A stretch of 64,000 nucleotides of DNA, from the NCBI GenBank assembly GCA_900468625.1, contig UBUL01000024.1, positions 140,072 through 204,071 of the forward strand. Reading direction: 5' to 3'. Shown piece after piece: positions 44,202-52,292 of the stretch (positions are counted from its first letter, which is position 1; the number at the start of each line of letters is the position of its first letter). The notes below the pieces were generated by a model. It worked only from the letters and a program-made list of their open reading frames with translations. It made no database searches and was not told the origin of the DNA. The translations under genes and the position numbers were made by a program. This DNA comes from Hyphomicrobiales bacterium. Lineage in GTDB: Bacteria > Pseudomonadota > Alphaproteobacteria > Rhizobiales > Rhizobiaceae.

Positions 44202-44405
44202 ATGAACCCCAGACTTGCCAGAATCGGCGCACTACAAGATCGAAATGATGTCGGCTCCAACGAGGAGTTCGTTGTTGGCGCTGAATACAAAGATGCAAAC
44301 TGGCCTAACCGCATTTTCATCTTCACCGGGACAAGAACACAGCCCCATTGGGATTGCCATATTGTCAAGCCAGACGGCGAGCTTTATCACCCTACATCCA
44401 ACTAA
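44202..44405 (+). CDS. Isolated plus-strand hypothetical protein
   Basis: 67 residues (MNPRLARIGALQDRNDVGSN, then YKDANWPNRIFIFTGTR). TGAGGA precedes ATG. Its TAA overlaps the terminase stop codon on the other strand by two bases. Composition is protein-like; being opposite to the late operon suggests separate expression, perhaps in the lysogen. Family unknown. Confidence 0.55.
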   Translation: MNPRLARIGALQDRNDVGSNEEFVVGAEYKDANWPNRIFIFTGTRTQPHWDCHIVKPDGELYHPTSN

Positions 44406-46027
44406 ACCGGATAAAGCGGTTTGCTATTGCTCGGCCGATAGGCCAACTCGTCTTCCATCTCAGCGGCCATTTCCGAACCGTGGATGAGGAACCCAGCGTC
44501 CCGAAGATGCTTGAGTGCCTGTGTCACGCTGTCCACCAAGTCGTCGTGTGGAGCGCGAGGGAACGAAGCCATTTCCGTAATCACCATGTCCGACCAATCT
44601 CGGTCAGGCGCATAGATCATCTCATCCGAGAACAGATGTTGGATAGAATAGGCCCGAGCGACCTTATCGCCGCCCTTGGGCTCCGTAAGCTGAACACCGT
44701 AGCCTTCAGCCGTGTGAAGCCGCCGCAGCTCTTGGGACACCGAAATCCCCGCTGCTTTGTTTTCAATCAGCAACCGGTCAACCTTGAACCGCCGGCAGGT
44801 TGCCGAAGTTCTTTCCACCAACTGATGAAGCGCGAGACGATCACGCCACGCATTCATCAGGATCGCCTTGGGCATTCCATAGCGATCGTAGAATAAGCCC
44901 CAGATAGTCAGAGCCGAGTAATCGTTCTCGGTCTTTTCAGTATAGGCGGTGTCCAGCGATGCGATGACATATTCGCAGTTCGGGAACCGCTTGAACTGTG
45001 GATCATCTGGATCTTCCGGGTTGCCCCAGAGCTGCCACCAGTCGCGTTTAAAGATCCCGCCACCACGAGGCGTAGGAGCCTGCTGATACTGCCCCGCATA
45101 GCCGTATGGGCCAAGAATGGACTTAAAGCTCTCGACAACACGGCGCGGAAAACGCTCTGGCCAAGCCAGTTCAAAATCATCGTCACGCGGATCACTCCAG
45201 CCGATCGATGTCTGATATCGCCGGCCATCCCATTCCATCGGGATCATGAGGTGTTCGTAGTCGCCTAACTCAATCAGGGCGCCAGAAACGTCATCCTCAT
45301 GAACGCGCTGCATGATGACAGCGATTGCCGACTTCTCCTGATCGTTCAGGCGGTTCGACATGCCCTCTCGGACCCAGCGAACCGTTTCCTTACGAACCGT
45401 ATCCGATTCCGCTTCCTTGACGTTGTGAGGGTCATCAAGGATTACCCGGTCACCACGCTCACCAGTACCGACGCCGCCAACAGACGAGGCGAACTTAAAC
45501 CCCATCTTGTTATTGGTAATACGCTCTTCGCCCTTCTTTCTGATCTCGAAACAATGGCCGAAGATTTCCTGATACCAAGGGCTGATCAGCAGATCACGGA
45601 AGCGCCCGTTATCGCGGAACGTCAGCGTCGCCGCATATGAGAACGCCACATACCGCAGATGCGGGAACATGGTCCATTCCCATGCTGGCCAAAACACGTC
45701 ACCAACGAGAGACTTCATGAAGCCAGGAGGAACATTCACAAGAAGACGGTTGATATCTCCATACGTGATCGCCTCGAAATGCTCACAGACAGCCTCAAGC
45801 GCCCAGCCCTCAACAAGTGGCGTCGCTGGCTCAAGGATATGCCAGGCTTCCTTAATGAAGCCCATGAGCGTCTGGCAATTGGTGCGGATCTGTTCAGAGC
45901 GCTCCGCAATCCTTAGACGTTCAGCTTCCTCGATGCGCCTAGCCTTCTCCTCCCGAAGCATCTTCAGCATCATCGTCGGTGACACTGGCAAGATGACCGA
46001 AGAGGGAGATGAGCCGTTCAATTTCAT
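44402..46027 (-). CDS. Terminase large subunit
   Basis: 541 residues. ATPase: Walker A-like NVPPGFMKSL, Walker B VILDDPHN with coupling segment AVIMQRVHEDD. Nuclease: IASLDTAYTEKTENDYSAL, LLIENKAAG and PHDDLVDSVTQAL supply the Asp residues. It packages DNA into the prohead with the portal. ATG at 46027 overlaps the small-subunit gene by 89 nt; an internal start near 45973 is possible. Confidence 0.93.
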   Translation of the reverse strand: MKLNGSSPSSVILPVSPTMMLKMLREEKARRIEEAERLRIAERSEQIRTNCQTLMGFIKEAWHILEPATPLVEGWALEAVCEHFEAITYGDINRLLVNVPPGFMKSLVGDVFWPAWEWTMFPHLRYVAFSYAATLTFRDNGRFRDLLISPWYQEIFGHCFEIRKKGEERITNNKMGFKFASSVGGVGTGERGDRVILDDPHNVKEAESDTVRKETVRWVREGMSNRLNDQEKSAIAVIMQRVHEDDVSGALIELGDYEHLMIPMEWDGRRYQTSIGWSDPRDDDFELAWPERFPRRVVESFKSILGPYGYAGQYQQAPTPRGGGIFKRDWWQLWGNPEDPDDPQFKRFPNCEYVIASLDTAYTEKTENDYSALTIWGLFYDRYGMPKAILMNAWRDRLALHQLVERTSATCRRFKVDRLLIENKAAGISVSQELRRLHTAEGYGVQLTEPKGGDKVARAYSIQHLFSDEMIYAPDRDWSDMVITEMASFPRAPHDDLVDSVTQALKHLRDAGFLIHGSEMAAEMEDELAYRPSNSKPLYPV

Positions 46028-46406
46028 CCGGAGGTAAATTCGTTAGATCGATTTTGATTGGGCCGCCATTGGGACCGTCGAGACGCTTCTTATCGATGAG
46101 CAGACCATGGAGCTTCGCCTTGCCCATTGTAGCGGCCACAGCGGCGCTAGATTGCTTTTCGGCTACCGCTATACCTCGGGCCTCTTCAAGCTCGTCAGTT
46201 AGGCTCTGTATGGTCACGGCGGCACGTTCAGCCGCCCTACCTTGTATTTCAGCCACTCGTACTAAAATGCTCTCATTTGCGCTCAATCGAGATGCATTGC
46301 CGCGATGAGGCTTGAAGCCCGCTTCCTCGTACGCATCGTCTGCAGTCTTGCCCTTGGCGCGCTCTTGGGCGAACTTTTCATGCCGTGCGTTTTTCAAGAC
46401 TGGCAT
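45939..46406 (-). CDS. Terminase small subunit
   Basis: 155 residues. HEKFAQERAKGKTADDAYEEAG is the helix-turn-helix of Terminase_2-type small subunits, followed by a helical oligomerisation region (LTDELEEARGIAVAEKQSSA) and ending in an acidic tail. It selects viral DNA. It overlaps the large subunit. Confidence 0.85.
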   Translation of the reverse strand: MPVLKNARHEKFAQERAKGKTADDAYEEAGFKPHRGNASRLSANESILVRVAEIQGRAAERAAVTIQSLTDELEEARGIAVAEKQSSAAVAATMGKAKLHGLLIDKKRLDGPNGGPIKIDLTNLPPDEIERLISLFGHLASVTDDDAEDASGGEG

Positions 46407-46411
46407 TCAGA

Positions 46412-46558
46412 TTATCCCGCACGCCGCGATACGTTTATGAGCTTCCGACAATCCGTCAATCTCTGTCCCAGGCTACCGCTGATCGGATAAGGCATGCCTT
46501 CAGCCTTCAAGATGGCAATGAGGTTGTCGATCTCAGTTTGCTTCTCTTGGGTGGTCAT
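46412..46558 (-). CDS. 48-residue coupled phage protein
   Basis: MTTQEKQTEIDNLIAILKAE, then PISGSLGQRLTDCRKLI. ATG overlaps the upstream TGA (ATGA), and its end lies 5 bp before the small terminase start. Helical, soluble. Function unknown. Confidence 0.6.
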   Translation of the reverse strand: MTTQEKQTEIDNLIAILKAEGMPYPISGSLGQRLTDCRKLINVSRRAG

Positions 46559-46821
46559 TTCAATTTAATCTTGGGAAACCGCCCATTGCCAATATCGGTA
46601 TGGACACATGCGGCCTCTGTCCTGCACGGCTGCTTCCAGCGGTCTAATGCAGAAGGTTCTTCTCGCATTTGCCGCCTGAGCAGCCGAAATATGGCCCTTC
46701 CGCCCTCCCAAAGCGCGGCCAGAATGAAGCAAATGAGATTGATTGCTCCAAACATTGCGCAAAAGAACATCACGGCGATAGGTATGCTTCCCTCTATTGT
46801 CATTGAGGTCACAGCGTTCAT
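46555..46821 (-). CDS. Small membrane protein
   Basis: 88 residues from ATG at 46821, chosen because GGAG is 9 nt upstream (it abuts the alternative ATG at 46830). Hydrophobic segments IPIAVMFFCAMFGAINLICFI form a membrane hairpin, followed by a basic tail (RRQMREEPSALDRWK). Function unknown. Confidence 0.6.
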   Translation of the reverse strand: MNAVTSMTIEGSIPIAVMFFCAMFGAINLICFILAALWEGGRAIFRLLRRQMREEPSALDRWKQPCRTEAACVHTDIGNGRFPKIKLK

Positions 46822-46943
46822 TATTCCCATCTCCGAAACCTAACCCGCCACTCTGTCCTGCAGATCACGACATCCTTAGGCGTGCCTATTGGTCTTTCCG
46901 TTATCCAGTATGGACGGTGGAAGAGCGAAAACAGCCAGTTCAT
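46821..46943 (-). CDS. 40-residue basic ORF (possible)
   Basis: MNWLFSLFHRPYWITERPIG, ending WRVRFRRWE. Its TAA shares one base with the ATG of the next gene (TAATG), a typical coupling junction. No clear Shine-Dalgarno before its own ATG. Function unknown. Confidence 0.45.
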   Translation of the reverse strand: MNWLFSLFHRPYWITERPIGTPKDVVICRTEWRVRFRRWE

Positions 46944-47013
46944 TTATTTAAAAACAATTCGTTCTTCGGCCGCCTTCGTGGTAATAGATTTTTAATCAAT
47001 TCACGAGGAACCT

Positions 47014-47286
47014 ATGGCCATCAAGTTCGCAGAAGTGCAATCCCCCAAAAGCGTGCTCGACAAGGCGAAGAAGGTTCGCCAGCAGGCGCAGGCGATTGAA
47101 GCGGCATTAACCGAGATCGCAGTGAAGCGCGGTAGAGGCAGGCCCGTATCCGGGAAGGAAACCGTCACTCTGCGCTTGGATAGCCGGACAGTGGCGTTCT
47201 TTAAAGGAAAATCATACGGCAAAGATTGGCGCCTGACGATGGCAGACGCCCTCGACAAAGCGGCGCATGTCAACACGCGAACCTAG
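47014..47286 (+). CDS. Small DNA-binding-like protein (AT-hook / ribbon-helix-helix style)
   Basis: 90 residues. A helical start (SPKSVLDKAKKVRQQAQAI), then KRGRGRPVSGK (AT-hook-like GRGRP) and VTLRLDSRTVAFFKGKSYG, a pattern seen in RHH and BrnA-like antitoxins. CGAGGA lies before ATG. It is transcribed against the late operon and may be expressed in the lysogen. Confidence 0.65.
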   Translation: MAIKFAEVQSPKSVLDKAKKVRQQAQAIEAALTEIAVKRGRGRPVSGKETVTLRLDSRTVAFFKGKSYGKDWRLTMADALDKAAHVNTRT

Positions 47287-47581
47287 CGGGGCTGTCGGAC
47301 CATTTAACCAGCGGAACGTCTGAAACCACACTCGGAAGTCTCTGAGGCATTCGCCTCGAATTGGAGCAGAGGAACCGAATTGCACAGTTCTCTTTGTCGC
47401 GTGTCGCAGGAAGGCCGATCAACTCCCACCGCTTCACCGTTATGCGCACTAGCGCTCTGCGGAATGAAGACCCACCGGGATGCGCATTGTTAAGAGGCGT
47501 GGCGGGTACTATTTCGTCGCTCGGAACCTTAGCCCCGAGCCGAGGATTATCCCGGTGGCCAGACCGGGGAGGGCCTCATAT
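47287..47581. other. 295-bp gap between convergent genes
   Basis: No frame here is convincing. A plus-strand frame from 47480 (MRIVKRRGGYYF) runs antisense into the next gene and is judged a shadow. No clear terminator stem with U-tract was found. Confidence 0.4.
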
Positions 47582-48391
47582 TCATGCAGCTTGGCGTTTG
47601 CGAAGCTCTGCCTTCCGACGATTATCAGATGCGATCTTCTTGCGCCATTCAACGATAGTGAATTCTTTGCAGAAGACCGTATCCCTGTCGCGCTCTGCAA
47701 ATCGCTCTTTTCGGTTCGGCGCGTCTGCTGCGATGTTGTCAGAAATATGCTCCGAAACAGGGCCAACAGGCAACAGGGGATTTTCCCAACTTTGCGCATT
47801 GGATGAAGCGCCCCGAACAAGATACTGTTCAATAACAGCTATTGCTCTGTCTTTACGTCGGCTTCCCGTCATTTCATGGATACCTTCCGAACGGCACCAC
47901 GCAGCGAATGAGACATCATAGTTCTTCCGCTTATGAAGCGTTACCGTGACCTTTGCATCCTCATCAACTCTTTTCAGTTTGTCGCTGATTTTCTTGTCGA
48001 GTTTCCTAGTCTTCGCCTGATTGGCATTGAGGGTGCCGACCTTGGATGCTGCCCAAGCCCATAGCGCACGTCGATTTTTCTCGTCACCGACAAGTGTCAT
48101 AAGCTCGTTGGCAAGCTCCCAGATCCGAACGTCATTGCGGCTGGTGTCTACTGAACGGCCATCCCAGAAGGCCATCCACCAATCATGCATCGGCCCCTTG
48201 TCCTTCGGGTGGAGTTGGTTGGGACCTGTATCGGATGCTTCCTTGATCCCCCAGCGCCGTTGCTCGGCTTCTGTCAGCGCTGCGGGCGTAAACCACGCGC
48301 CCTTCAGCTTCTTAGGGCCAGCGCTGATCGGGAGACGGCTATCTATAAACGCCGCTCTGATGAAGAGATTTGCGATTTCGATCTTGTTCAT
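47582..48391 (-). CDS. Hypothetical phage protein (possibly DUF6362-like)
   Basis: 269 residues. N-terminal NLFIRAAFIDSRLPISAGPK, then WWMAFWDGRSVDTSRNDVR (Trp-rich), ALWAWAASKVG, and later VTLHKRKNYDVSFAAWCRSEGI; C-terminal part basic and helical. It resembles a family of rhizobial prophage proteins near DnaA-domain genes. Function unknown. Confidence 0.6.
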   Translation of the reverse strand: MNKIEIANLFIRAAFIDSRLPISAGPKKLKGAWFTPAALTEAEQRRWGIKEASDTGPNQLHPKDKGPMHDWWMAFWDGRSVDTSRNDVRIWELANELMTLVGDEKNRRALWAWAASKVGTLNANQAKTRKLDKKISDKLKRVDEDAKVTVTLHKRKNYDVSFAAWCRSEGIHEMTGSRRKDRAIAVIEQYLVRGASSNAQSWENPLLPVGPVSEHISDNIAADAPNRKERFAERDRDTVFCKEFTIVEWRKKIASDNRRKAELRKRQAA

Positions 48392-48825
48392 GCCGCGCTC
48401 CTGCGATCGTCAAATAAATCACCCTGTCCTGCGTTCGGGCCGAACCTACGCACTATTCGCTCAGCAATCATTCCCACCAAGGCAAAACGCTGATGGGCAA
48501 GGCTCTTGGCAACCACCTGCAGTTCCGCCACAGGAGCCGCGTCAAAGCATTCCAACCAATCAGTGGTCTGATACTCCACAATCTCTCGATATGCCTCCAC
48601 AAGGTCACTGACAGCCCAAAGAAGATGCTTATCGATATATCCCTGGTTATTCTCAGTCTCCGCCACAGTAGAGAGCACCATCCGGAAATGCGCCTCCCCT
48701 TTAGCCCGCAAAATTTTATCCATTGTGAAGACAGCACGCGTTTCTCTGATGCCTGGGTATGACCGGCCGTCTACGATCTTGAGACCGTATTCTTCGCATA
48801 GAGATTGAACGCGCGGGTCGATCAA
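48388..48825 (-). CDS. Hypothetical phage protein
   Basis: 145 residues, helical. IDPRVQSLCEEYGLKIVDG, then HFRMVLSTVAETENNQGYI and WLECFDAAPVAELQVVAKSL. Coupled to the gene downstream (ATGA). Family not recognised; position suggests a replication-region accessory gene. Confidence 0.6.
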   Translation of the reverse strand: MIDPRVQSLCEEYGLKIVDGRSYPGIRETRAVFTMDKILRAKGEAHFRMVLSTVAETENNQGYIDKHLLWAVSDLVEAYREIVEYQTTDWLECFDAAPVAELQVVAKSLAHQRFALVGMIAERIVRRFGPNAGQGDLFDDRRSAA

Positions 48826-48833
48826 ATCTTCCC

Positions 48834-49274
48834 CTACGCCTTCATTCTCTCAATCTTGCGGATGGCATAGAAAACAGTCGAATGATCGCGGCCACCGAAA
48901 AGCCGACCGATTTCAGCCAATGACCGATTGAAATACGTCTTCAACTCCCACATCAGGATAGAACGGGCCATGACCGGTGAATCACGTCGATCGTCAATCA
49001 CAAGGTCTGGATATGTGAAGCCGAGTTCGATTGATCTTGCCCGCAGATAACGGATAGCATTACGTTCGTACAGAGCCTTCCACGCACCCCAAGCGTGGAT
49101 ATAGGCATCAAACCTAATATCTAGCTTCTGCCAGAGAGGAGGATCGATTTGAGGAACCACGGCAAGTTCAGGAACCGGCCGGCGCACTGGTGCGGCATGC
49201 AGATATTTCAGAGCACGAACTGCTTCGTAGATTTCAGCCTCAGAGGAATATTGGCGAGCGTTGAATTGCATCAT
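48834..49274 (-). CDS. DnaA domain IV-like HTH protein (paralogue 1)
   Basis: 146 residues. The C-terminal 50 residues contain SLAEIGRLFGGRDHSTVFYA, almost the DnaA domain-IV signature (SL.EIG..FGGRDHTTV), preceded by a helix matching ARQIAMYLARE. The N-terminus has a helical part with no AAA+ ATPase. It should bind DNA; whether it binds dnaA boxes is unknown. ATG overlaps the upstream stop (ATGA). Confidence 0.8.
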   Translation of the reverse strand: MMQFNARQYSSEAEIYEAVRALKYLHAAPVRRPVPELAVVPQIDPPLWQKLDIRFDAYIHAWGAWKALYERNAIRYLRARSIELGFTYPDLVIDDRRDSPVMARSILMWELKTYFNRSLAEIGRLFGGRDHSTVFYAIRKIERMKA

Positions 49275-49546
49275 GCCGCCACTCCCTTCTTGAAATGCTT
49301 TTCCACCTCGATTTTGGCCGCTGGAATGATCTCACCAGAGCGGACCATAATGGGCTGTTCAAGCTCATTCTTGGCTCTCCAGGCTGCGCATTCGGCCGCT
49401 TCCTCAGTTTTGAAATACAGAGGGCCGAGTTTTCTGCCCTTGTCGTCAATCCTCAGGACGGGCTCATATCGGGATTTCCAGCAGAGGCGGTACTCACCTA
49501 TGTAGCCGTGTCGGGTCCACAAGCCGCGGGCATCGGAAATGTTCAT
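49271..49546 (-). CDS. Hypothetical phage protein
   Basis: 91 residues. MNISDARGLWTRHGYIGEYR, then LYFKTEEAAECAAWRAKNE, the AAECAAW pattern typical of a small uncharacterised phage family. Coupled to both neighbours by overlaps. Function unknown. Confidence 0.65.
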   Translation of the reverse strand: MNISDARGLWTRHGYIGEYRLCWKSRYEPVLRIDDKGRKLGPLYFKTEEAAECAAWRAKNELEQPIMVRSGEIIPAAKIEVEKHFKKGVAA

Positions 49547-49737
49547 GCTTCATCCCCATCAGGATGGAATTCCTTGTCTGACCATCCAGCCTCATAGCCT
49601 TCACGAAAGGCATCGGATGCCAATCGGTACTGATCCGTATTCCGAACCGATTGATCCATGATCTCGCCAAATTTTCGCGACCAATAGCGGTCAAAAGCGC
49701 GCATCACAGCCAATTCTGTTTTGAGGTAACTTGTCAT
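49543..49737 (-). CDS. Hypothetical small phage protein
   Basis: 64 residues from ATG at 49737, which overlaps the TGA of the cytosine methyltransferase (ATGA). Sequence MTSYLKTELAVMRAFDRYWS is helical; the end is acidic (FHPDGDEA). Upstream extension is rejected as shadow of the methyltransferase. Confidence 0.65.
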   Translation of the reverse strand: MTSYLKTELAVMRAFDRYWSRKFGEIMDQSVRNTDQYRLASDAFREGYEAGWSDKEFHPDGDEA

Positions 49738-51227
49738 GCCTCGATCCTCCCTGCCTTGATAATCTTCTCCATGATGTCGATGCGCTGGCCGATCCAACGC
49801 ATGGCATTGCAAGCCATGGAGTTGCCGAGCGCCTTGTAGCGAGGGCCATCGGGAGCATGGTCTTTGCCGCGCCATGGAACGTTGGTGAAATTATCGGGAA
49901 AGCCCTGAAGCCGTTCACACTCCTGCGGCGTCAGTCTCCGGACCGCCCACGCTTGTTGAATCGCCTGCACTTCATGTCGCGCTTCAAGGGTGTAGGCGAC
50001 GCCTTCCTGAACGCCAACGCCATTTGGACCGCTATCGGGATTTTCCCGCGTCGCGCCAGCCTGGATTGCATGGGCGATTGCACCAACTCCGATCCCCGCT
50101 CTGCCGCCATTAGCTGTCAGCACCGCGTTCGCGGTACCATCTTGTCGGTATTCAAGCTGGTGACCGCCAGCCCTGCCGCGAACGGCAAGGGTGAAAGGAT
50201 GCGCGACCGCCACCTGACCCCCAGCATTCTGATTGCTGTCCTTGTGGCCCATGGCCCTAAGCGTCGGCGACACCTCACCAACTGCGAAGCCGTTGCGACC
50301 TGATGCCTTGCTGTCAAAGGCTATTGGGATAATGGGCGTTCCTCGCCCACTCCCATCCTCGCTTGCATCGAAGCCATCGCCGCGAAGTGTGTGAGCAACT
50401 AGGTTTTGCGTCTCATGCCCGGAAGGGCCACCGGTCCCCTTTGCCCACTTTGAGGATACCGTCGGGGATATCTCATCGTGCGTAGCGATCAGCTTTCCGC
50501 GCTCGGGATCATCTGTGCCGCCACGGCGGCCAGAGCTTGCCGTAACTGCTCCGGCAACACCTTGTCCCGCTTCGCGGCGCGGCGCAAAATCCCCGCGCAT
50601 GCCTTCGGGCTCAAGTAGTACTGCCGCGGCACGTCGCCAGTCTCCAAGATATCCCACAACGAAGACACGGCGCCGTCGTTGTGGGACGGCACGAGCGTAG
50701 CCGTCCACTCTGATATATTGAGCGTCAAGAACCCGGTAGGCGAACCCATACCCGCATTCTTGAACGAAGCTGAGGAACGTTGCGAAGTCTGCACTTTCGA
50801 GCCCTTCGTCCCCTTCAGTTTCTTCGTCTTGCTCATCATCTGTGTGAGAGGAAAGGACACCGGGGACGTTTTCCCAGACAATCCAGCGGGCGCGCAAACG
50901 GCGAGCCAATGCGAGATATTCGAGGGCGAGGTTGCCGCGCGGATCATCCAGTCCGAGACGCTTTCCAGCGATGGAAAAGGATTGGCAAGGGGTTCCTCCG
51001 ACCAGAAGGTCAATAGGTCCTGCGTCTGGGTTGATCGTTGTGAAGTCGCCATAGTTCGGAATTCCGTTCTTTGCCAGCGGTTCGCCAGGCATGTTGCTTC
51101 CATAGTGGTGAGCGAGGACGGCAGACGGGAAAGCCTCGATCTCGGAGAAGAAGACAGGTGTCCAGCCGAGCGGATGCCAAGCCATGGTTGCGGCTTCGAT
51201 ACCTGAGCAAACAGATCCATACCGCAT
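49734..51227 (-). CDS. C5 cytosine DNA methyltransferase
   Basis: 497 residues from ATG at 51227, where motif I (YGSVCSGIEAATMAW) begins; the frame is open further upstream but that part overlaps the next gene. Motif IV GGTPCQSFS (catalytic Cys), VI WENVPGVLS, VIII QRRRRVFVVG, IX RRLTPQECERLQGFPD and X YKALGNSM are all present; residues about 225-410 form a long Gly-rich target-recognition region. It probably shields phage DNA from restriction. A second frame inside it is protein-like (see findings). Confidence 0.93.
   Translation of the reverse strand: MRYGSVCSGIEAATMAWHPLGWTPVFFSEIEAFPSAVLAHHYGSNMPGEPLAKNGIPNYGDFTTINPDAGPIDLLVGGTPCQSFSIAGKRLGLDDPRGNLALEYLALARRLRARWIVWENVPGVLSSHTDDEQDEETEGDEGLESADFATFLSFVQECGYGFAYRVLDAQYIRVDGYARAVPQRRRRVFVVGYLGDWRRAAAVLLEPEGMRGDFAPRREAGQGVAGAVTASSGRRGGTDDPERGKLIATHDEISPTVSSKWAKGTGGPSGHETQNLVAHTLRGDGFDASEDGSGRGTPIIPIAFDSKASGRNGFAVGEVSPTLRAMGHKDSNQNAGGQVAVAHPFTLAVRGRAGGHQLEYRQDGTANAVLTANGGRAGIGVGAIAHAIQAGATRENPDSGPNGVGVQEGVAYTLEARHEVQAIQQAWAVRRLTPQECERLQGFPDNFTNVPWRGKDHAPDGPRYKALGNSMACNAMRWIGQRIDIMEKIIKAGRIEA
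50489..51220 (-). CDS. Second, overlapping frame inside the methyltransferase gene (possible dual coding)
   Basis: An open frame of 243 codons in another phase on the same strand, from a start at 51220. Residues about 70-115 (LTFWSEEPLANPFPS, then LSGKTSP) and about 157-236 (GMGSPTGFLTLNISEW, LETGDVPRQYYLSPKACAG, ILRRAAKRDK) look like a genuine protein family that I recall as stand-alone genes in other prophages. No strong ribosome-binding site is seen. May be translated, or may be the ancestor frame of that family. Confidence 0.45.
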   Translation of the reverse strand: MDLFAQVSKPQPWLGIRSAGHLSSSPRSRLSRLPSSLTTMEATCLANRWQRTEFRTMATSQRSTQTQDLLTFWSEEPLANPFPSLESVSDWMIRAATSPSNISHWLAVCAPAGLSGKTSPVSFPLTQMMSKTKKLKGTKGSKVQTSQRSSASFKNAGMGSPTGFLTLNISEWTATLVPSHNDGAVSSLWDILETGDVPRQYYLSPKACAGILRRAAKRDKVLPEQLRQALAAVAAQMIPSAES

Positions 51228-51285
51228 CACCACCCCTCCCCATCCCGCTCCGGCTGATTGGACCGGTATTGTGTGTGTTGTGGCA

Positions 51286-51765
51286 TTAAATCGCCCCTTT
51301 ATATATTTCGCCGCGAACGATGGCGGAGACAGTTCCGTGGGAGACGCCAAACCTTTCAGCAATAGCGCGAGCATTCGTTCCGCCATTGGCGTAGATGCTG
51401 CGGATTTTTTGAGCATCGCCCAGAGATAGCTTCGCTCCGCGTCGAACAACACCAGACTGAGACCGAAGGGCACCAACAATGGCCTTGTGATCGCGTTTGA
51501 AGAGCCTAGCGATCTGCCGAAGCGACAAATCAGGAAACTTACCCTTAACCGCCTTTACGAGATCAAACCGGATATCAGTCCGATATATGCCGGCATCGTA
51601 GGCCCAAATATCCTGCACCGTCACGCCGCGAATAAAACTCATGGCTTTAAGATAATCGTGTGGCGTGATCCCAGTCCGCTGGGCGGCATTCCATGCTTTC
51701 CAGGCCTTGACGTGATTATCGGCATCATCACGGACGTGGATGAACGATCGAATGATTTGGTTCAT
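51286..51765 (-). CDS. DnaA domain IV-like HTH protein with second HTH (paralogue 2)
   Basis: 159 residues. In the middle, VTVQDIWAYDAGIYRTDIR then DLSLRQIARLFKRDHKAIVGAL matches DnaA domain IV, keeping the RDH contact triplet. The C-terminal 40 residues form another HTH (NARAIAERFGVSHGTVSAIV), of the Hin/resolvase type. No ATPase. ATG overlaps the stop upstream (ATGA). Confidence 0.75.
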   Translation of the reverse strand: MNQIIRSFIHVRDDADNHVKAWKAWNAAQRTGITPHDYLKAMSFIRGVTVQDIWAYDAGIYRTDIRFDLVKAVKGKFPDLSLRQIARLFKRDHKAIVGALRSQSGVVRRGAKLSLGDAQKIRSIYANGGTNARAIAERFGVSHGTVSAIVRGEIYKGAI

Positions 51766-52292
51766 TCGGCATCTCCACGACGGGAGAAACCATGCTTTTT
51801 CAGGGCAGACAAAATTGTCGAGTGATCTCGTTTGAACTTGCGGGCGATATGGGCGATGGAAAGGTCTGATCTCTCAGTACAGACCGCCAGATAGCAAAGA
51901 TGACGCTGAACCGTGATCGCCTTGGTGCGCCTGGAGCTAATGATAATATCCCAGGTGACATCCCCGAAGTCCTTGAGAACTTCTTCGCAAATTTCTTGGA
52001 TCGATCGCCGGTTAGTTATCGGCTCTTCTTTCATTTCCGAAAGGGAGCATATGCGTTGCTGTTGGGAAATTATTCTGCCATGAGCTTCTATCAGTTGCTC
52101 TTTAAGAAAATCATTCCGCTGCTGCAACTGCGCGACCGCTTCAGACTGAAGGCGAAACAGTTCTTCCAGATTAGCAATCTTGGCGTTTGCTTCCTCGAAC
52201 TTCCGCAAGGGGACTTGAGCTGAAAGCCGCTCCCTGACTTGCTTCGACGCTTCATGCTGGCGCTTCAGTTCTGGATTTATATGGATGTTCAT
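51762..52292 (-). CDS. Coiled-coil protein with DnaA domain IV-like HTH (paralogue 3)
   Basis: 176 residues from ATG at 52292 (overlaps upstream TGA). Residues 1-75 are a coiled coil (FEEANAKIANLEELFRLQSE); the C-terminus has LKDFGDVTWDIIISSRRTK and SIAHIARKFKRDHSTILSAL, again DnaA domain-IV-like with RDHST. The coiled coil suggests dimers binding paired sites. Confidence 0.75.
   Translation of the reverse strand: MNIHINPELKRQHEASKQVRERLSAQVPLRKFEEANAKIANLEELFRLQSEAVAQLQQRNDFLKEQLIEAHGRIISQQQRICSLSEMKEEPITNRRSIQEICEEVLKDFGDVTWDIIISSRRTKAITVQRHLCYLAVCTERSDLSIAHIARKFKRDHSTILSALKKHGFSRRGDAE

Noticed and set aside
47480..47806. Plus-strand frame beginning MRIVKRRGGYYF
   Set aside because: The first 35 residues look plausible, but it then runs antisense through the 47582-48391 gene; no domain and no good ribosome-binding site.
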